From positions 62,001-126,000 of the forward strand of contig NZ_FNAI01000012.1 in NCBI RefSeq assembly GCF_900101875.1: a DNA stretch of 64,000 nucleotides, read 5' to 3'. The DNA is from Mucilaginibacter pineti (GTDB lineage Bacteria; Bacteroidota; Bacteroidia; Sphingobacteriales; Sphingobacteriaceae). The notes below the pieces were generated by a model. That model worked only from the letters and a program-made list of their open reading frames with translations. It did not search any database and was not told where the DNA came from. Positions 9,252 through 17,994 of this stretch are shown here, in pieces (within the stretch, counting starts at the first letter, position 1; each line of letters begins with the position of its first letter). Position numbers and translations under genes: made by a program.

Positions 9252-9334
9252 GCGTTAGCGATAGGAGCGGATACCGGCCCCGAGCCTAATGCCCTGTGCC
9301 GTATGAGCGGATAGCGCGGGCCGAAGGTAACGCC
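9252..9334 (+). repeat. 83-bp GC-rich structured intergenic element, copy A
   Basis: It begins GCGTTAGCGATAGG and ends GGTAACGCC, so the termini GCGTTA/TAACGC can pair; internal GGCCC and GGGCC can form a second stem. It aligns without gaps to the reverse complement of 34816-34898 at 64 of 83 positions by manual count. It contains no ORF and no tRNA signature. It could be a mobile palindromic repeat or a structured RNA; its identity is unknown to me. Confidence 0.75.
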
Positions 9335-9473
9335 ATGATTGTCTGAATCAGGATTCTCAGAATTAAGAATTTTCAGAATATGTCTGAACATGAATTTTAT
9401 CTGAATCTGAATTATAAAATTAAAGAATGATCAGAGTTTTTAAAACATAGGGTCCGGATTGAAGTTGGCCTTA

Positions 9474-9536
9474 ATGACCAATGACCAATGACCAATGACC
9501 AATGACCAATGACCAATGACCAATGACCAATGACCA
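9474..9536 (+). repeat. nine perfect tandem copies of a 7-bp unit (ATGACCA)
   Basis: Nine uninterrupted copies of ATGACCA span 63 bp and end 79 bp before the ferritin-like gene's ATG at 9616. Such a short perfect array is prone to slippage, so copy number could vary between isolates. The 538-bp interval 9078-9615 holds no gene: only this array, the family E repeat and the GC-rich element. Confidence 0.97.
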
Positions 9537-9615
9537 AACCCAATCCATAATCCTTCTAAATTTCAATAGCCCCAAACAAAAGGCCGACATAATGTTTTAA
9601 TTAGAAAAACCTATT

Positions 9616-9933
9616 ATGTCATTTGATCAATACCACGAACCCGCCAGCGAGCTATCTGCCGAAACCCGCACTTTTGCCCGCATGATTGTTTCGCTAACCG
9701 AAGAGGCCGAAGCCATTAACTGGTACGAACAGCGCATTTCTGTTGAAACCGACAAGGATGCCAAGGCCATTATGCAAAACGCTCAGCAAGAAGAGTTTAA
9801 ACACTTCGGCATGGACCTTGAATTTCTGCTGCGTAAAAAACCGGTATGGCGCACCACGCTTAAAGCCATCCTTTTCCAAAAAGGCGACATAGTTGAACTG
9901 GGCAGCAAAGGCGAAGAAGCAGCCGAGGATTAA
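9616..9933 (+). CDS. encapsulated-ferritin-like (EncFtn) protein
   Basis: 105 residues, all-helical, no signal peptide. The sequence matches the encapsulin-associated ferritin family: the N-terminal YHEP, SLTEEAEAINWYEQR (E29, E30, E32, W36) and QQEEFKHFGMDLEFLLR (E59, E60, H63) hold the Glu and His ligands that in EncFtn form a ferroxidase site at a dimer interface. EncFtn proteins oxidise Fe(II) but need an encapsulin shell to store iron. No encapsulin gene lies anywhere in this window, and the C-terminus (GDIVELGSKGEEAAED) shows no obvious cargo-loading peptide to my eye. Flanking DNA is rich in repeats. Function is inferred from the motif match. Confidence 0.8.
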   Translation: MSFDQYHEPASELSAETRTFARMIVSLTEEAEAINWYEQRISVETDKDAKAIMQNAQQEEFKHFGMDLEFLLRKKPVWRTTLKAILFQKGDIVELGSKGEEAAED

Positions 9934-9985
9934 ATCTCGGATGTGCAGATTATAGATTTCAGATGTGCAGATTAAAAAATTATGT

Positions 9986-10065
9986 TTGTCATCCTGAGGA
10001 AAGAAGGATCTATTTGTGAATTTGCATGGCGTTAAATAGATGCTTCACTCCGTTCAGCATGACAA
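9986..10065. repeat. intergenic hairpin repeat, family B, copy 1
   Basis: Arms TTGTCATCCTGAGGAAAGAA at 9986 and TTCACTCCGTTCAGCATGACAA ending at 10065 are imperfectly complementary. It is related to copies at 15010, 23950 and 25406 and lies between two convergent genes. Confidence 0.75.
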
Positions 10066-10188
10066 TCTATATTAATCCAGTAAATCCTTAAATCCCAAAA
10101 ATCCCGGTTCATACAAAAATCATCTGCACATTTGTAATCTGAAACGGCGAAGCCCTCACGTAGTTAATCTTCACACCTTTATAACAGG

Positions 10189-10785
10189 TTATTTAAGCTG
10201 AATCTCCGGAGTAGGGTATTTAAGCAGCTTCGTCACCTGTTCTGTTTTGTATGTTTTTAGCGACTTTAAAAATGGAATGGCCTGGTCTGAATAAGCACGG
10301 TGACTTATGGCAAATAACAATACGCCGTTGTGTCCTGCTTTATCGGTATATGGTTTGTAATGATAGCCGTTCCATTCAATAATGCTAATTTTATCTCCGG
10401 CGCTTTCACTCATTAAAAAATCAAGAATATATTCGTTGCCGTCTGGACTTTTAGCTACCGAATAATTGCAGATCGCATCCGTCTTTTTTCGCTCCATTAA
10501 TGTTTTTATCTGAGCGCCTACTGCATCCTTTACGGACAGATCGGTTACAATAAAATCTATTATTAACATATCATCAAAGTGCTCTGAAGTGTTGTTTTTA
10601 GGCAGATACTCCTGTTTGTAATAAGTTGCGTTAGGATGCGAGCTCCATGATAGTTTAAAATCTACATTATCAAATGTGAGGGTTTCAGGAATGCCATAAT
10701 AATTTGTTACTTCATCCAATTTAGTGGTGAAACCTGTAGATAAGGCAATGATCAATAGCAAAAAAGTATTTGCACACTTAAGCAT
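10189..10785 (-). CDS. secreted protein of unknown function
   Basis: 198 residues with an N-terminal hydrophobic signal (MLKCANTFLLLIIALSTGF). The mature part has mixed beta-strand-like segments (TLTFDNVDFKLSWSSHPNATYY, EYILDFLMSE, ISIIEWNGYHY) and a helical tail. I do not recognise the family; no catalytic motif is evident. It is flanked by convergent EncFtn on one side and divergent GH3 on the other, so the context gives no clear role. It may be restricted to related genera. Confidence 0.7.
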   Translation of the reverse strand: MLKCANTFLLLIIALSTGFTTKLDEVTNYYGIPETLTFDNVDFKLSWSSHPNATYYKQEYLPKNNTSEHFDDMLIIDFIVTDLSVKDAVGAQIKTLMERKKTDAICNYSVAKSPDGNEYILDFLMSESAGDKISIIEWNGYHYKPYTDKAGHNGVLLFAISHRAYSDQAIPFLKSLKTYKTEQVTKLLKYPTPEIQLK

Positions 10786-10938
10786 TATGAGTTTGATTTA
10801 GATCTGATCAAATTTATAGATAATTTCCATAGGTTGTGTTGATCTTCTCAAACGTTGTAGTAGTTTGTACAACCTGATGCCTATCAAACATTATACTTAT
10901 ACCATATATTTGAAATTACTAACCGAATTTCATCTGCA

Positions 10939-13356
10939 ATGAGTATGAATTATAAACTGCCGCGCGCCTGTATGGCTGTCGCGCTCGTGGGGGCTTTTAT
11001 TTTACCGGCATCGGCACAGCAAAAAAATATTTACCACAAGGGCTGGATAGATTTTAATAAGAACGGCAGGATGGATGTTTTTGAAGATCCATCGCAAACC
11101 GTTGATAAGCGTGTGGCCGATCTGTTAAACCAGATGACGGTAGATGAGAAAACCTGCCAAATGGCTACCCTTTACGGTTATAAGCGTGTTTTAAAAGATG
11201 AAATGCCTGTAGACAAATGGAAAACCGAGGTTTGGAAAGACGGCATAGCCAATATAGACGAAGAACTGAACAACCTTACCTCGCATACTGATGATGCGCC
11301 AACCCAATATTCCTATCCTTTCAGCAAACACGCATCTGCTATAAACACTATCCAAAAATGGTTTGTGGAAGAAACCCGCATGGGTATCCCGGTCGATTTT
11401 ACAAACGAGGGCATCCACGGTCTTAACCATGACAGGGCCACGCCGCTGCCTGCACCCATAGGCATAGGCAGCACGTTTGATAAACAGCTGGTTAGGCAGG
11501 CCGGTGAAACTGTTGGCCGCGAGGCAAAGGCCCTGGGTTATACCAATGTTTACGCGCCCATACTTGATCCCGCACGCGATCAGCGCTGGGGCAGGGTGGT
11601 TGAATGTTATGGCGAAAACCCTTTCCTGATTGCCGAAATGGGCAAGCAAATGGTACTGGGCATCCAGGAGGAGGGTGTGGCATCAACCTTAAAACATTAT
11701 GCGGTTTACAGCGTGCCAAAAGGTGGCCGTGATGGCAGCGCCCGTACAGATCCGCATGTGGCGCCGAGAGAAATGCACCAGATCTATCTGTACCCTTTTC
11801 GCCGGGTAATTCAGGAAGCGCACCCAATGGGCGTAATGAGCAGTTATAACGATTGGGATGGAGTGCCCATTACCGGCAGTTATTACTTTTTAACGCAACT
11901 GCTTCGCCAGCAATTTGGTTTTAACGGTTATGTGGTAAGTGATAGCGAGGCAGTTGAGTTTTTGTATTCCAAACACCATGTAGCTGCCGATTACAAGGAG
12001 GCTGTAAGACAGGCTGTTGAGGCCGGACTTAACGTGCGTACCAACTTTACCATGCCCCAAACCTTTATTATGCCCCTGCGCGAATTGATAAAAGAGAACA
12101 AGATTTCCATGAAAACTATCGATTCGAGGGTAGGGGATGTGTTGCGGGTAAAATTCAGACTGGGTTTGTTTGATAGTCCGTATGTAAAGGACCCAAAAGC
12201 TGCCGATAAGGTTGTGCACACCGTTACCGACGAGGCCATGTCATTAAAAATGAACCGCGAATCCATGGTGTTGCTCAAAAACGAGGGTAGCCTGTTGCCT
12301 TTGGATAAAAAGAAGCTTAAAAATATACTGGTAACTGGTCCGCTTGCTACGGAAACAAATTATGCCATTAGCAGGTACGGGCCTTCGCATAACGCGGTTA
12401 CCAATGTGCTGGATGGAATTAAAAACTATGTGGGCACCGGCGTAAAGGTTAACTATGCCAAAGGCTGTAATATTGTTGATGCCACCTGGCCCGAAAGCGA
12501 GATCATAGAAACACCGCTTACCCCGCAGGAACAGGCCGCTATTGATTCGGCCGTGGTGCAAGCCCGGCAGTCCGATGTAATTATAGCCGTTGTAGGCGAA
12601 GATGTGGACAGGGTAGGCGAAAGCCTGTCGCGCACGGGGTTAAACCTGCCGGGGCGTCAATTAAAGCTGATACAGGCTTTGCAGGCTACAGGTAAACCTT
12701 TAGTTATGGTGATGATAAACGGGCAGCCGCTTACCATTAACTGGGAAAACAAATACGTGCCCGCTATACTGGAAGCCTGGTTCCCGAGCGTGCAAAGCGG
12801 CCGTGTAATTGCCGAAACCTTATTTGGCGATAACAACCCCGGCGGTAAGCTGCCTATCACCTTTCCTAAAACCACGGGGCAAATTGAGTTTAACTTTCCG
12901 TTTAAACCAGCTTCACAGGCAAGCCAGGGCGGACAAAATAGCTGGGGTAAAACCAGCGTTAACGGGGCGCTGTATCCTTTCGGTTTCGGGCTTAGTTATA
13001 CTAAATTTGAGTATAGCAATCTGCAGGTATCGCCGCAAAAAGGCAATTCCCAGGGCGATATACAGGTAAGCGTTGATGTAACCAACATCGGCGCCCGCGC
13101 AGGTGACGATGTGGTACAGTTATACCTTAAAGACGAAGTGAGCAGCGTTACCACTTATGATTATGACCTGCGTGGTTTTGAGCGTACGAGCCTCAATCCC
13201 GGCGAAAAAAAGACCATTCAATTCACCCTGCACCCCGACGACCTGGCCCTGTTGGATAAAAACATGAACTGGACCGTTGAACCCGGTAAGTTTATGGTAA
13301 TGATAGGCAGCTCATCAGAAGATATCAGACTGAAACAGGAGTTTGAGGTGGAGTAG
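10939..13356 (+). CDS. bglX: beta-glucosidase (GH3), BglX-like, with EF-hand-like N-terminal loop
   Basis: 805 residues with a signal peptide ending near ASAQ (~26). The GH3 (beta/alpha)8 domain includes TLKHYAVYSVPKGGRD and the nucleophile region GYVVSDSEAVEFL, whose Asp matches the GH3 catalytic Asp (family usually SDW/SDS). The alpha/beta sandwich carries VGEDVDRVGESLSRTGLNLPG, and a FnIII-like domain closes the protein (VSVDVTNIGARAGDDVVQLYL). Just after the signal, DFNKNGRMDVFE fits the 12-residue EF-hand calcium loop (D1, N3, N5, G6, D9, E12). It is probably a periplasmic or secreted exo-beta-glucosidase. A strong hairpin terminator follows, and a ROK regulator lies downstream on the same strand. 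Confidence 0.92.
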   Translation: MSMNYKLPRACMAVALVGAFILPASAQQKNIYHKGWIDFNKNGRMDVFEDPSQTVDKRVADLLNQMTVDEKTCQMATLYGYKRVLKDEMPVDKWKTEVWKDGIANIDEELNNLTSHTDDAPTQYSYPFSKHASAINTIQKWFVEETRMGIPVDFTNEGIHGLNHDRATPLPAPIGIGSTFDKQLVRQAGETVGREAKALGYTNVYAPILDPARDQRWGRVVECYGENPFLIAEMGKQMVLGIQEEGVASTLKHYAVYSVPKGGRDGSARTDPHVAPREMHQIYLYPFRRVIQEAHPMGVMSSYNDWDGVPITGSYYFLTQLLRQQFGFNGYVVSDSEAVEFLYSKHHVAADYKEAVRQAVEAGLNVRTNFTMPQTFIMPLRELIKENKISMKTIDSRVGDVLRVKFRLGLFDSPYVKDPKAADKVVHTVTDEAMSLKMNRESMVLLKNEGSLLPLDKKKLKNILVTGPLATETNYAISRYGPSHNAVTNVLDGIKNYVGTGVKVNYAKGCNIVDATWPESEIIETPLTPQEQAAIDSAVVQARQSDVIIAVVGEDVDRVGESLSRTGLNLPGRQLKLIQALQATGKPLVMVMINGQPLTINWENKYVPAILEAWFPSVQSGRVIAETLFGDNNPGGKLPITFPKTTGQIEFNFPFKPASQASQGGQNSWGKTSVNGALYPFGFGLSYTKFEYSNLQVSPQKGNSQGDIQVSVDVTNIGARAGDDVVQLYLKDEVSSVTTYDYDLRGFERTSLNPGEKKTIQFTLHPDDLALLDKNMNWTVEPGKFMVMIGSSSEDIRLKQEFEVE

Positions 13357-13398
13357 CACGTCCTTTACCACTAATCTCATTCCACGAAGTGTCCTTAC

Positions 13399-13435
13399 AC
13401 ACTTACGAAGTTTTTAAAACTTCGTAAGTGTTTTT
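13399..13435 (+). terminator. hairpin terminator after the GH3 gene
   Basis: CACTTACGAAGTTTT (13400-13414) pairs perfectly with 13416-13430, extended by one A-T pair and followed by a T run (13431-13435). It lies 43 bp after the GH3 stop and fits a rho-independent terminator; the palindrome would act in both directions. Confidence 0.8.
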
Positions 13436-13654
13436 GTCTACATCCTCAAATATAGGATCAACTTTATTGTCGCTCTGAAATAATTGCTGTCAACTCTGCA
13501 CCCACTTTTCCTTTGTAACAAAAAAGTTAACATCTTTTACTGTAACCATTGTTTTATAATTGTTGTCTTACAAATAGTTAGCTACTAACTGTATTTGTTA
13601 CAGTTATAATTTAAAACTTTATTTATATTTTTATAAAGTTTTAACACTTTAGTC

Positions 13655-13662
13655 TACTTTTG
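13655..13662 (+). promoter_or_regulatory. candidate -7 box upstream of the ROK regulator
   Basis: TACTTTTG matches the Bacteroidota -7 consensus TAnnTTTG and lies 27 bp upstream of the ATG at 13689 in very AT-rich DNA. No convincing -33 TTG element is seen, so this is tentative. Apart from this and the terminator, the 332-bp gap after the GH3 gene is empty. Confidence 0.3.
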
Positions 13663-13688
13663 TACTAATCTTACTATAAACTTATTAA

Positions 13689-14918
13689 ATGGAAGCCGAA
13701 AATAAAGGTGTAAAGGGCAGTCAGCTAAAAAATATGATCATCAAAAAGCTTTATTTTAATAAAGCGATGTCATGCGCCGGACTGAGCGAATTATTTGATA
13801 AAAGTATTCCATCGATTGCGAAGGCAATAAATGAGTTAATGCATGAGGGTTTTGTGGTAGAGGATGGTTACGCCCCATCAAGCGGTGGCCGCAGGCCCTT
13901 AATGTACTCGGTAAAAGCAAATGCTATGTATATACTGGCAGTGGCGCTTGATCAGTTAACTGCCCGCATTCAACTGGTGGATCTGCTCAATAACCCCGTT
14001 GCAGAAATGCGCACCTTTGAACTTAAACTGCACAATAACCCCGATTCGCTTGCCACACTTACCGCCCAGATAGACGATTATATCAAAAATTCGGGTGCAT
14101 CTAAAGATAAAATAGCAGGCATAGGTATTGGTATGCCCGGTTTCATCAACGTAACCGAAGGCATAAACTACACCTATCTTGATGCAAACGGCCAAAGCCT
14201 CACGAAATATATTGAAGCCAAAACCGGCATTGTAACTTACATAGATAATGATTCCAGCCTTATTGCGCTTGCCGAGCAAAAGTTTGGCATAGCCAAATCG
14301 CAGCAGGAGGTTATGGTAATTAACCTGGGCTGGGGTATAGGCCTGGGTATGATCGTAAATGGTAAACTTTTCAGGGGCCACACCGGTTTTGCCGGTGAGC
14401 TTAGTCATATTCCGCTATCCGAAGATGGTTCGCTGTGCGATTGCGGTAAACGCGGTTGTCTTGAGGCCGAGGCATCGTTACTGGTAGTTGCCCAAAAGGC
14501 TATCGCCGGTATTAAGCAAGGCCGTGTTACCAGCCTCAAATACAACGAAAACGACCATTCCAAACTCATGGGCGATGCTATATTGGAAGCCGCCAATAAC
14601 GGCGATCAGTTTGCGATAGAATTACTATCAGACGCAGGTTATAAAATAGGGAAGGCCCTGGCCATATTGATCCACATCATGAACCCGGCTACCATTGTAC
14701 TAAGCGGCAGGGGGGCAAGGGTTGCCAAAATATTAATGGCCCCCATACAACAGGCCTTGCATAAATATTGCATCCCGCGCTTATCAACCGGCACAGAATT
14801 GCTGGTATCTGAGCTGGGCTTCGATGCCGAACTGATAGGCGCAGCCGTACTGGTAATGGAAAACTTCGATAAATCTGTAAAAGCCAAAGTTGCAAAATCT
14901 GCTAAGGCAGCGGTGTAA
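13689..14918 (+). CDS. ROK-family transcriptional regulator
   Basis: 409 residues. Residues ~10-75 form a winged helix-turn-helix (LSELFDKSIPSIAKAINELMHEGFVVEDG). The rest is a ROK sugar-kinase-like fold: GIGIGMPGFIN, the acidic DNDSSLIALAE, GWGIGLGMIVNGKL, GELSHIPL and the zinc motif CDCGKRGCLEAE. The HTH plus ROK arrangement is that of NagC/Mlc/XylR-type repressors, which sense a sugar or sugar phosphate. It lies downstream of the GH3 glucosidase on the same strand but beyond a terminator and with its own AT-rich leader, so it is probably an independent gene that may control nearby carbohydrate genes (inference). Confidence 0.9.
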   Translation: MEAENKGVKGSQLKNMIIKKLYFNKAMSCAGLSELFDKSIPSIAKAINELMHEGFVVEDGYAPSSGGRRPLMYSVKANAMYILAVALDQLTARIQLVDLLNNPVAEMRTFELKLHNNPDSLATLTAQIDDYIKNSGASKDKIAGIGIGMPGFINVTEGINYTYLDANGQSLTKYIEAKTGIVTYIDNDSSLIALAEQKFGIAKSQQEVMVINLGWGIGLGMIVNGKLFRGHTGFAGELSHIPLSEDGSLCDCGKRGCLEAEASLLVVAQKAIAGIKQGRVTSLKYNENDHSKLMGDAILEAANNGDQFAIELLSDAGYKIGKALAILIHIMNPATIVLSGRGARVAKILMAPIQQALHKYCIPRLSTGTELLVSELGFDAELIGAAVLVMENFDKSVKAKVAKSAKAAV

Positions 14919-15009
14919 CAGATTTCAAATTTCAGGTGTGCAGATTTTAGATGATTTTGTCTGAACCTGGATTTTTGGGATTTAAGGATTGGCCGGATTT
15001 ATTATCAAC

Positions 15010-15088
15010 TTGTCATGCTGAACGGAGTGAAGTATCTGTTGTGCAGCTGTGCTTACTCACCAATAGATCCTTCGTGCCTCAGGATGAA
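15010..15088. repeat. intergenic hairpin repeat, family B, copy 2
   Basis: TTGTCATGCTGAACGGAGTGAAG near 15010 pairs imperfectly with CTTCGTGCCTCAGGATGA ending about 15085. It forms part of the gene-free interval 14919-15533. Confidence 0.65.
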
Positions 15089-15118
15089 AAACCTTTTTTC
15101 GAAACTAATTTTTAATTC

Positions 15119-15390
15119 CCTCCCAACGGGAGAGTAATAGCCCATCAATAGCCATAAAAACGTAATCAGATTTTCTAACTCCGTAGGAGTATCGTGTTTA
15201 TAGGTACTTTATGGGTATCAATAGCTCCATAGGAGCTTCCTGTTAAATAAGGAGGCACCTACGGAGCCAAGCCTCTATTATATTAAACTATAAACACGTA
15301 GCCCCGAAGGGCGGGCATGTAGCCTATCAAACTTATTTATGATATCTCTGTCTACTCATGGGCTATTACCAACGGGAGGAGTGCGATTGG
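15119..15390. repeat. compound hairpin-repeat block in a 615-bp gene-free interval
   Basis: Several short inverted motifs are nested here: CCAACGGGAG near both ends together with AATAGCCCAT and its complement ATGGGCTATT; CTCCGTAGGAG, CTCCATAGGAG and CTACGGAG; and CGTGTTTATAG facing CTATAAACACG. No coding frame fits. The whole interval 14919-15533 is repeat DNA; a copy of the 'ATGTGCAGAT' oligomer family lies at both its edges. Confidence 0.6.
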
Positions 15391-15533
15391 ATGAGCGTAA
15401 AGGCAGGGAGGGGTTTCTGCGCGCTACGTCTATTTATAAGGCCGGCTAAACCCCTGCCTCCTCATTCCCCAAGGAAGGAATCGCACATACTCTTACTTTC
15501 CATCTGCACATCTGAAATTTAAAATCTGCACAT

Positions 15534-16382
15534 CTAAATAAATACTTTTCCCGCATAATCCATAGCTTCCTGGAATTTGGCCATATTAAGGCCCAGGGGC
15601 TCGTTTTGGGTTTGGAGGTAGTGTATTAAGTTTTCGGTGGCGATATTGCCTGTAAGGTCGTCTGCGGCCATTGGGCAGCCGCCATATCCTTTTATGGCAA
15701 CATCAAACCGTTTACAGCCGCTTTGGTAGGCGGCCGCTATCTTTGGCTGCCAGGTATCTGGTGTACTATGCAGGTGGATGCCAAACTCGGTATCAGGGAA
15801 TTTTTTGGATAGATCCGGGTAAATGCTGCTTATCTGATCTGCATTGGCTATACCTATGGTATCGGCCAGGGCAATGTTTTTGATGCCGAGAGCGGTTAAT
15901 TGGGCCGTCCATTGTTCAATGATGCCGGTGTTCCATTCGTCGCCATAGGGGTTGCCAAAGCCCATGGAAAGGTAAACCAACAGCTTTTTGTTATTAGCAA
16001 TGCTCAATTCCTGCATCCGTTTAACATTGTCAAAGGCTTGCGGCAGGGTGGTATTGGTGTTTCTTAGTTGAAAAGTTTCGGATATAGAAAACGGATAGCC
16101 CAGGTAAGTTATTTCCTCGTGTTTAACAGCATCTTCGGCACCACGATAGTTGGCAATAATGGCCAGCAGTTTTGATTGCGTACTGCCCATATCAAGCTTA
16201 CTGAGTACCTGTGCGGTATCCTGCAATTGAGGAATGGCCTTTGCCGATACAAAACTCCCAAAATCAATGGTATCAAAACCCACCTGCAGCAACAGGTTGA
16301 TATAGGTGGCCTTTATATCGGTAGGAATAAAATGGATGAAGCCCTGCATGGCATCGCGGGGGCATTCGGTTATTTTTATCAT
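15534..16382 (-). CDS. hydroxymethylglutaryl-CoA lyase
   Basis: 282 residues from the ATG at 16382 (MIKITECPRDAMQGF); the open frame extends 31 codons further up, but that part is low-complexity and atypical. It is a DRE-TIM metallolyase barrel: ECPRDAMQG is the substrate/metal block (DRxQ-type), ALADTIGIANADQI is the conserved core, HLHSTPDTWQPKIAAAYQSG carries the metal-binding HxH, and GYGGCPMAADDLTGN holds the catalytic-Cys loop. The family cleaves HMG-CoA to acetoacetate and acetyl-CoA in leucine breakdown. No other leucine-degradation genes are adjacent. The upstream 170 bp towards NDH-2 is non-coding. Confidence 0.88.
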   Translation of the reverse strand: MIKITECPRDAMQGFIHFIPTDIKATYINLLLQVGFDTIDFGSFVSAKAIPQLQDTAQVLSKLDMGSTQSKLLAIIANYRGAEDAVKHEEITYLGYPFSISETFQLRNTNTTLPQAFDNVKRMQELSIANNKKLLVYLSMGFGNPYGDEWNTGIIEQWTAQLTALGIKNIALADTIGIANADQISSIYPDLSKKFPDTEFGIHLHSTPDTWQPKIAAAYQSGCKRFDVAIKGYGGCPMAADDLTGNIATENLIHYLQTQNEPLGLNMAKFQEAMDYAGKVFI

Positions 16383-16554
16383 TGAGTTCTGAGGTCTTTT
16401 TACTGAGGTCTGAGGTGTGTTTTCTGTGGTCTGCGTTAATACAAGATTATCAATTTTAATTAAAACCTGCAACATAGGTAACTATTCTCCTGTCAACCCC
16501 ATCTCCGATCCCACACCTCAGAACTCACACCACCGATCACACAACACCGAAACC

Positions 16555-17868
16555 TCAATCCACCGTTTCGGGCAAATGCTGCTGTTCGGTTAGTCCTTCG
16601 CGTTCAAACTTGCGGATGATGAGGCGTGTGCCGCCGTTATAGCTGATATAGCTGGCTACCCAGTTAATAAACACGATCACCTTATTACGACCGCCCAACA
16701 GCGATATCAGGTGCACAAACATCCACACCAGCCAGGCAAAAAATCCCTGGAACTTTATTTTACCCAAATCGGCCACGGCTTTGTTGCGGCCAATAGTAGC
16801 CAGCGACCCTTTGTCGTTATATTTGAACGGTGCGGTTGGTTCGTTATTGATCAATTGCCCGATGGATTTGCCCACATGCGCGCCCATCTGGATAGCCACC
16901 TGCGCCACACCGGGGTGACCTTTCGGCGTTTCGTCGGTTATCATGGCCGCTACATCGCCAATGGCAAATACGTTGCTGCTGCCCACCATGCGACAAATAC
17001 TATCGACCTTTATTTTGTTACCGCGTTCCATAACGTCTTTGCTGATACCCTCGGGTACAACGCCCATAACGCCGGCGCTCCAGATCACGTTTTTGGTGCG
17101 GATAACTTTGCCGCCTTCAAATTTTATTTCGTTGCCATCGTAGCTTTCCACCTTCATGCCCAGCAATACTTCAACGCCCATATCAGTAAGGAAACCTTTG
17201 GCTGCCTTTGATGCCTCGTCGGAAAAGGGGCCGAGTACCTTGGGTAAAAAATCTACCAGGTAAACTTTCATATCCTCCTTTTTAAGCTCGGGATAGTCCT
17301 TGCTTAAAATATGGTTGCGCAGTTCGGCCAGCGAGCCGGAGAGTTCCACACCTGTTGGTCCGGCGCCTACCAGTACAAAGGTAAGCAGGGGCTCGCGCTC
17401 TTCCTTAGTGTTTTTAAGCAGCGCTTCTTCAATATTCTGGAGGATGGAGTAACGCAGGTTTAATGCCTCGGGGATTGATTTCATCGGCATAGCAAACTTC
17501 TCAATCTCCTTGTTGCCAAAAAAGTTGGTGGTTGATCCGGTAGCTATCACCAGGTAATCATAAGCTATAGGGCCTATGGTGGTGTCAATAGTATTCTTTT
17601 CGGCATCAACCTTTAATACCTCGGCTATCCGGAACCGGAAATTCTTTTGCTGATCGAAATTTTTACGTAAGGAGAACGCTATCGATTCTGATTCGAGGCT
17701 ACCCATAGCAACCTGGTACAACAATGGCTGAAAGGTGTGGTAATTATGCTTATCCAGCATTAAAACCTCTACAGGCTTATCTGCCAGCTTTTTTGCCACT
17801 TGCAAGCCGCCAAAGCCGCCGCCAACAATAACTACCAAGGGGAATTTTGAGCTATCTTTTGTATCCAT
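16555..17868 (-). CDS. ndh: type II NADH dehydrogenase (NDH-2), FAD-dependent
   Basis: 437 residues. The N-terminal FAD Rossmann motif VVIVGGGFGGLQVAKKL is followed by HNYHTFQPLLYQVAMG, a hallmark of NDH-2. A second dinucleotide fold with FVLVGAGPTGVELSGSLAEL binds NADH, and NVFAIGDVAAM is the conserved third block. The C-terminal amphipathic/hydrophobic segment (FFAWLVWMFVHLISLLGG, then VIVFINWVASYISY) anchors it to the inner face of the membrane. It passes electrons from NADH to quinone without pumping protons. It is monocistronic by context: a terminator-like hairpin at 17995-18023 separates it from secDF. Confidence 0.92.
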   Translation of the reverse strand: MDTKDSSKFPLVVIVGGGFGGLQVAKKLADKPVEVLMLDKHNYHTFQPLLYQVAMGSLESESIAFSLRKNFDQQKNFRFRIAEVLKVDAEKNTIDTTIGPIAYDYLVIATGSTTNFFGNKEIEKFAMPMKSIPEALNLRYSILQNIEEALLKNTKEEREPLLTFVLVGAGPTGVELSGSLAELRNHILSKDYPELKKEDMKVYLVDFLPKVLGPFSDEASKAAKGFLTDMGVEVLLGMKVESYDGNEIKFEGGKVIRTKNVIWSAGVMGVVPEGISKDVMERGNKIKVDSICRMVGSSNVFAIGDVAAMITDETPKGHPGVAQVAIQMGAHVGKSIGQLINNEPTAPFKYNDKGSLATIGRNKAVADLGKIKFQGFFAWLVWMFVHLISLLGGRNKVIVFINWVASYISYNGGTRLIIRKFEREGLTEQQHLPETVD

Positions 17869-17994
17869 TTTGCAGGTTGTATTTATATATCATTTGAAGA
17901 TGGAGCAAATACCTTTCTCCGGGAGCTGCAAATATACGCTGCTGTACTATTTCCCGCATCTCTTTCCATCTTGCTTACACACATACAAACAAAC

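Noticed and set aside
9252..9334. Possible tRNA because of size and terminal pairing
   Set aside because: No TpsiC-type GGTTCGANNCC motif, no anticodon arm and no CCA-type end; the structure has a different arm layout.
9474..9536. Possible CRISPR array
   Set aside because: The units are 7 bp with no spacers and no cas genes; it is a simple tandem repeat.
16383..16475. Longer N-terminus for HMG-CoA lyase
   Set aside because: The 31 extra codons are low complexity and overlap repeat-like DNA (GAGGTCTG runs); the ATG at 16382 starts the family sequence.
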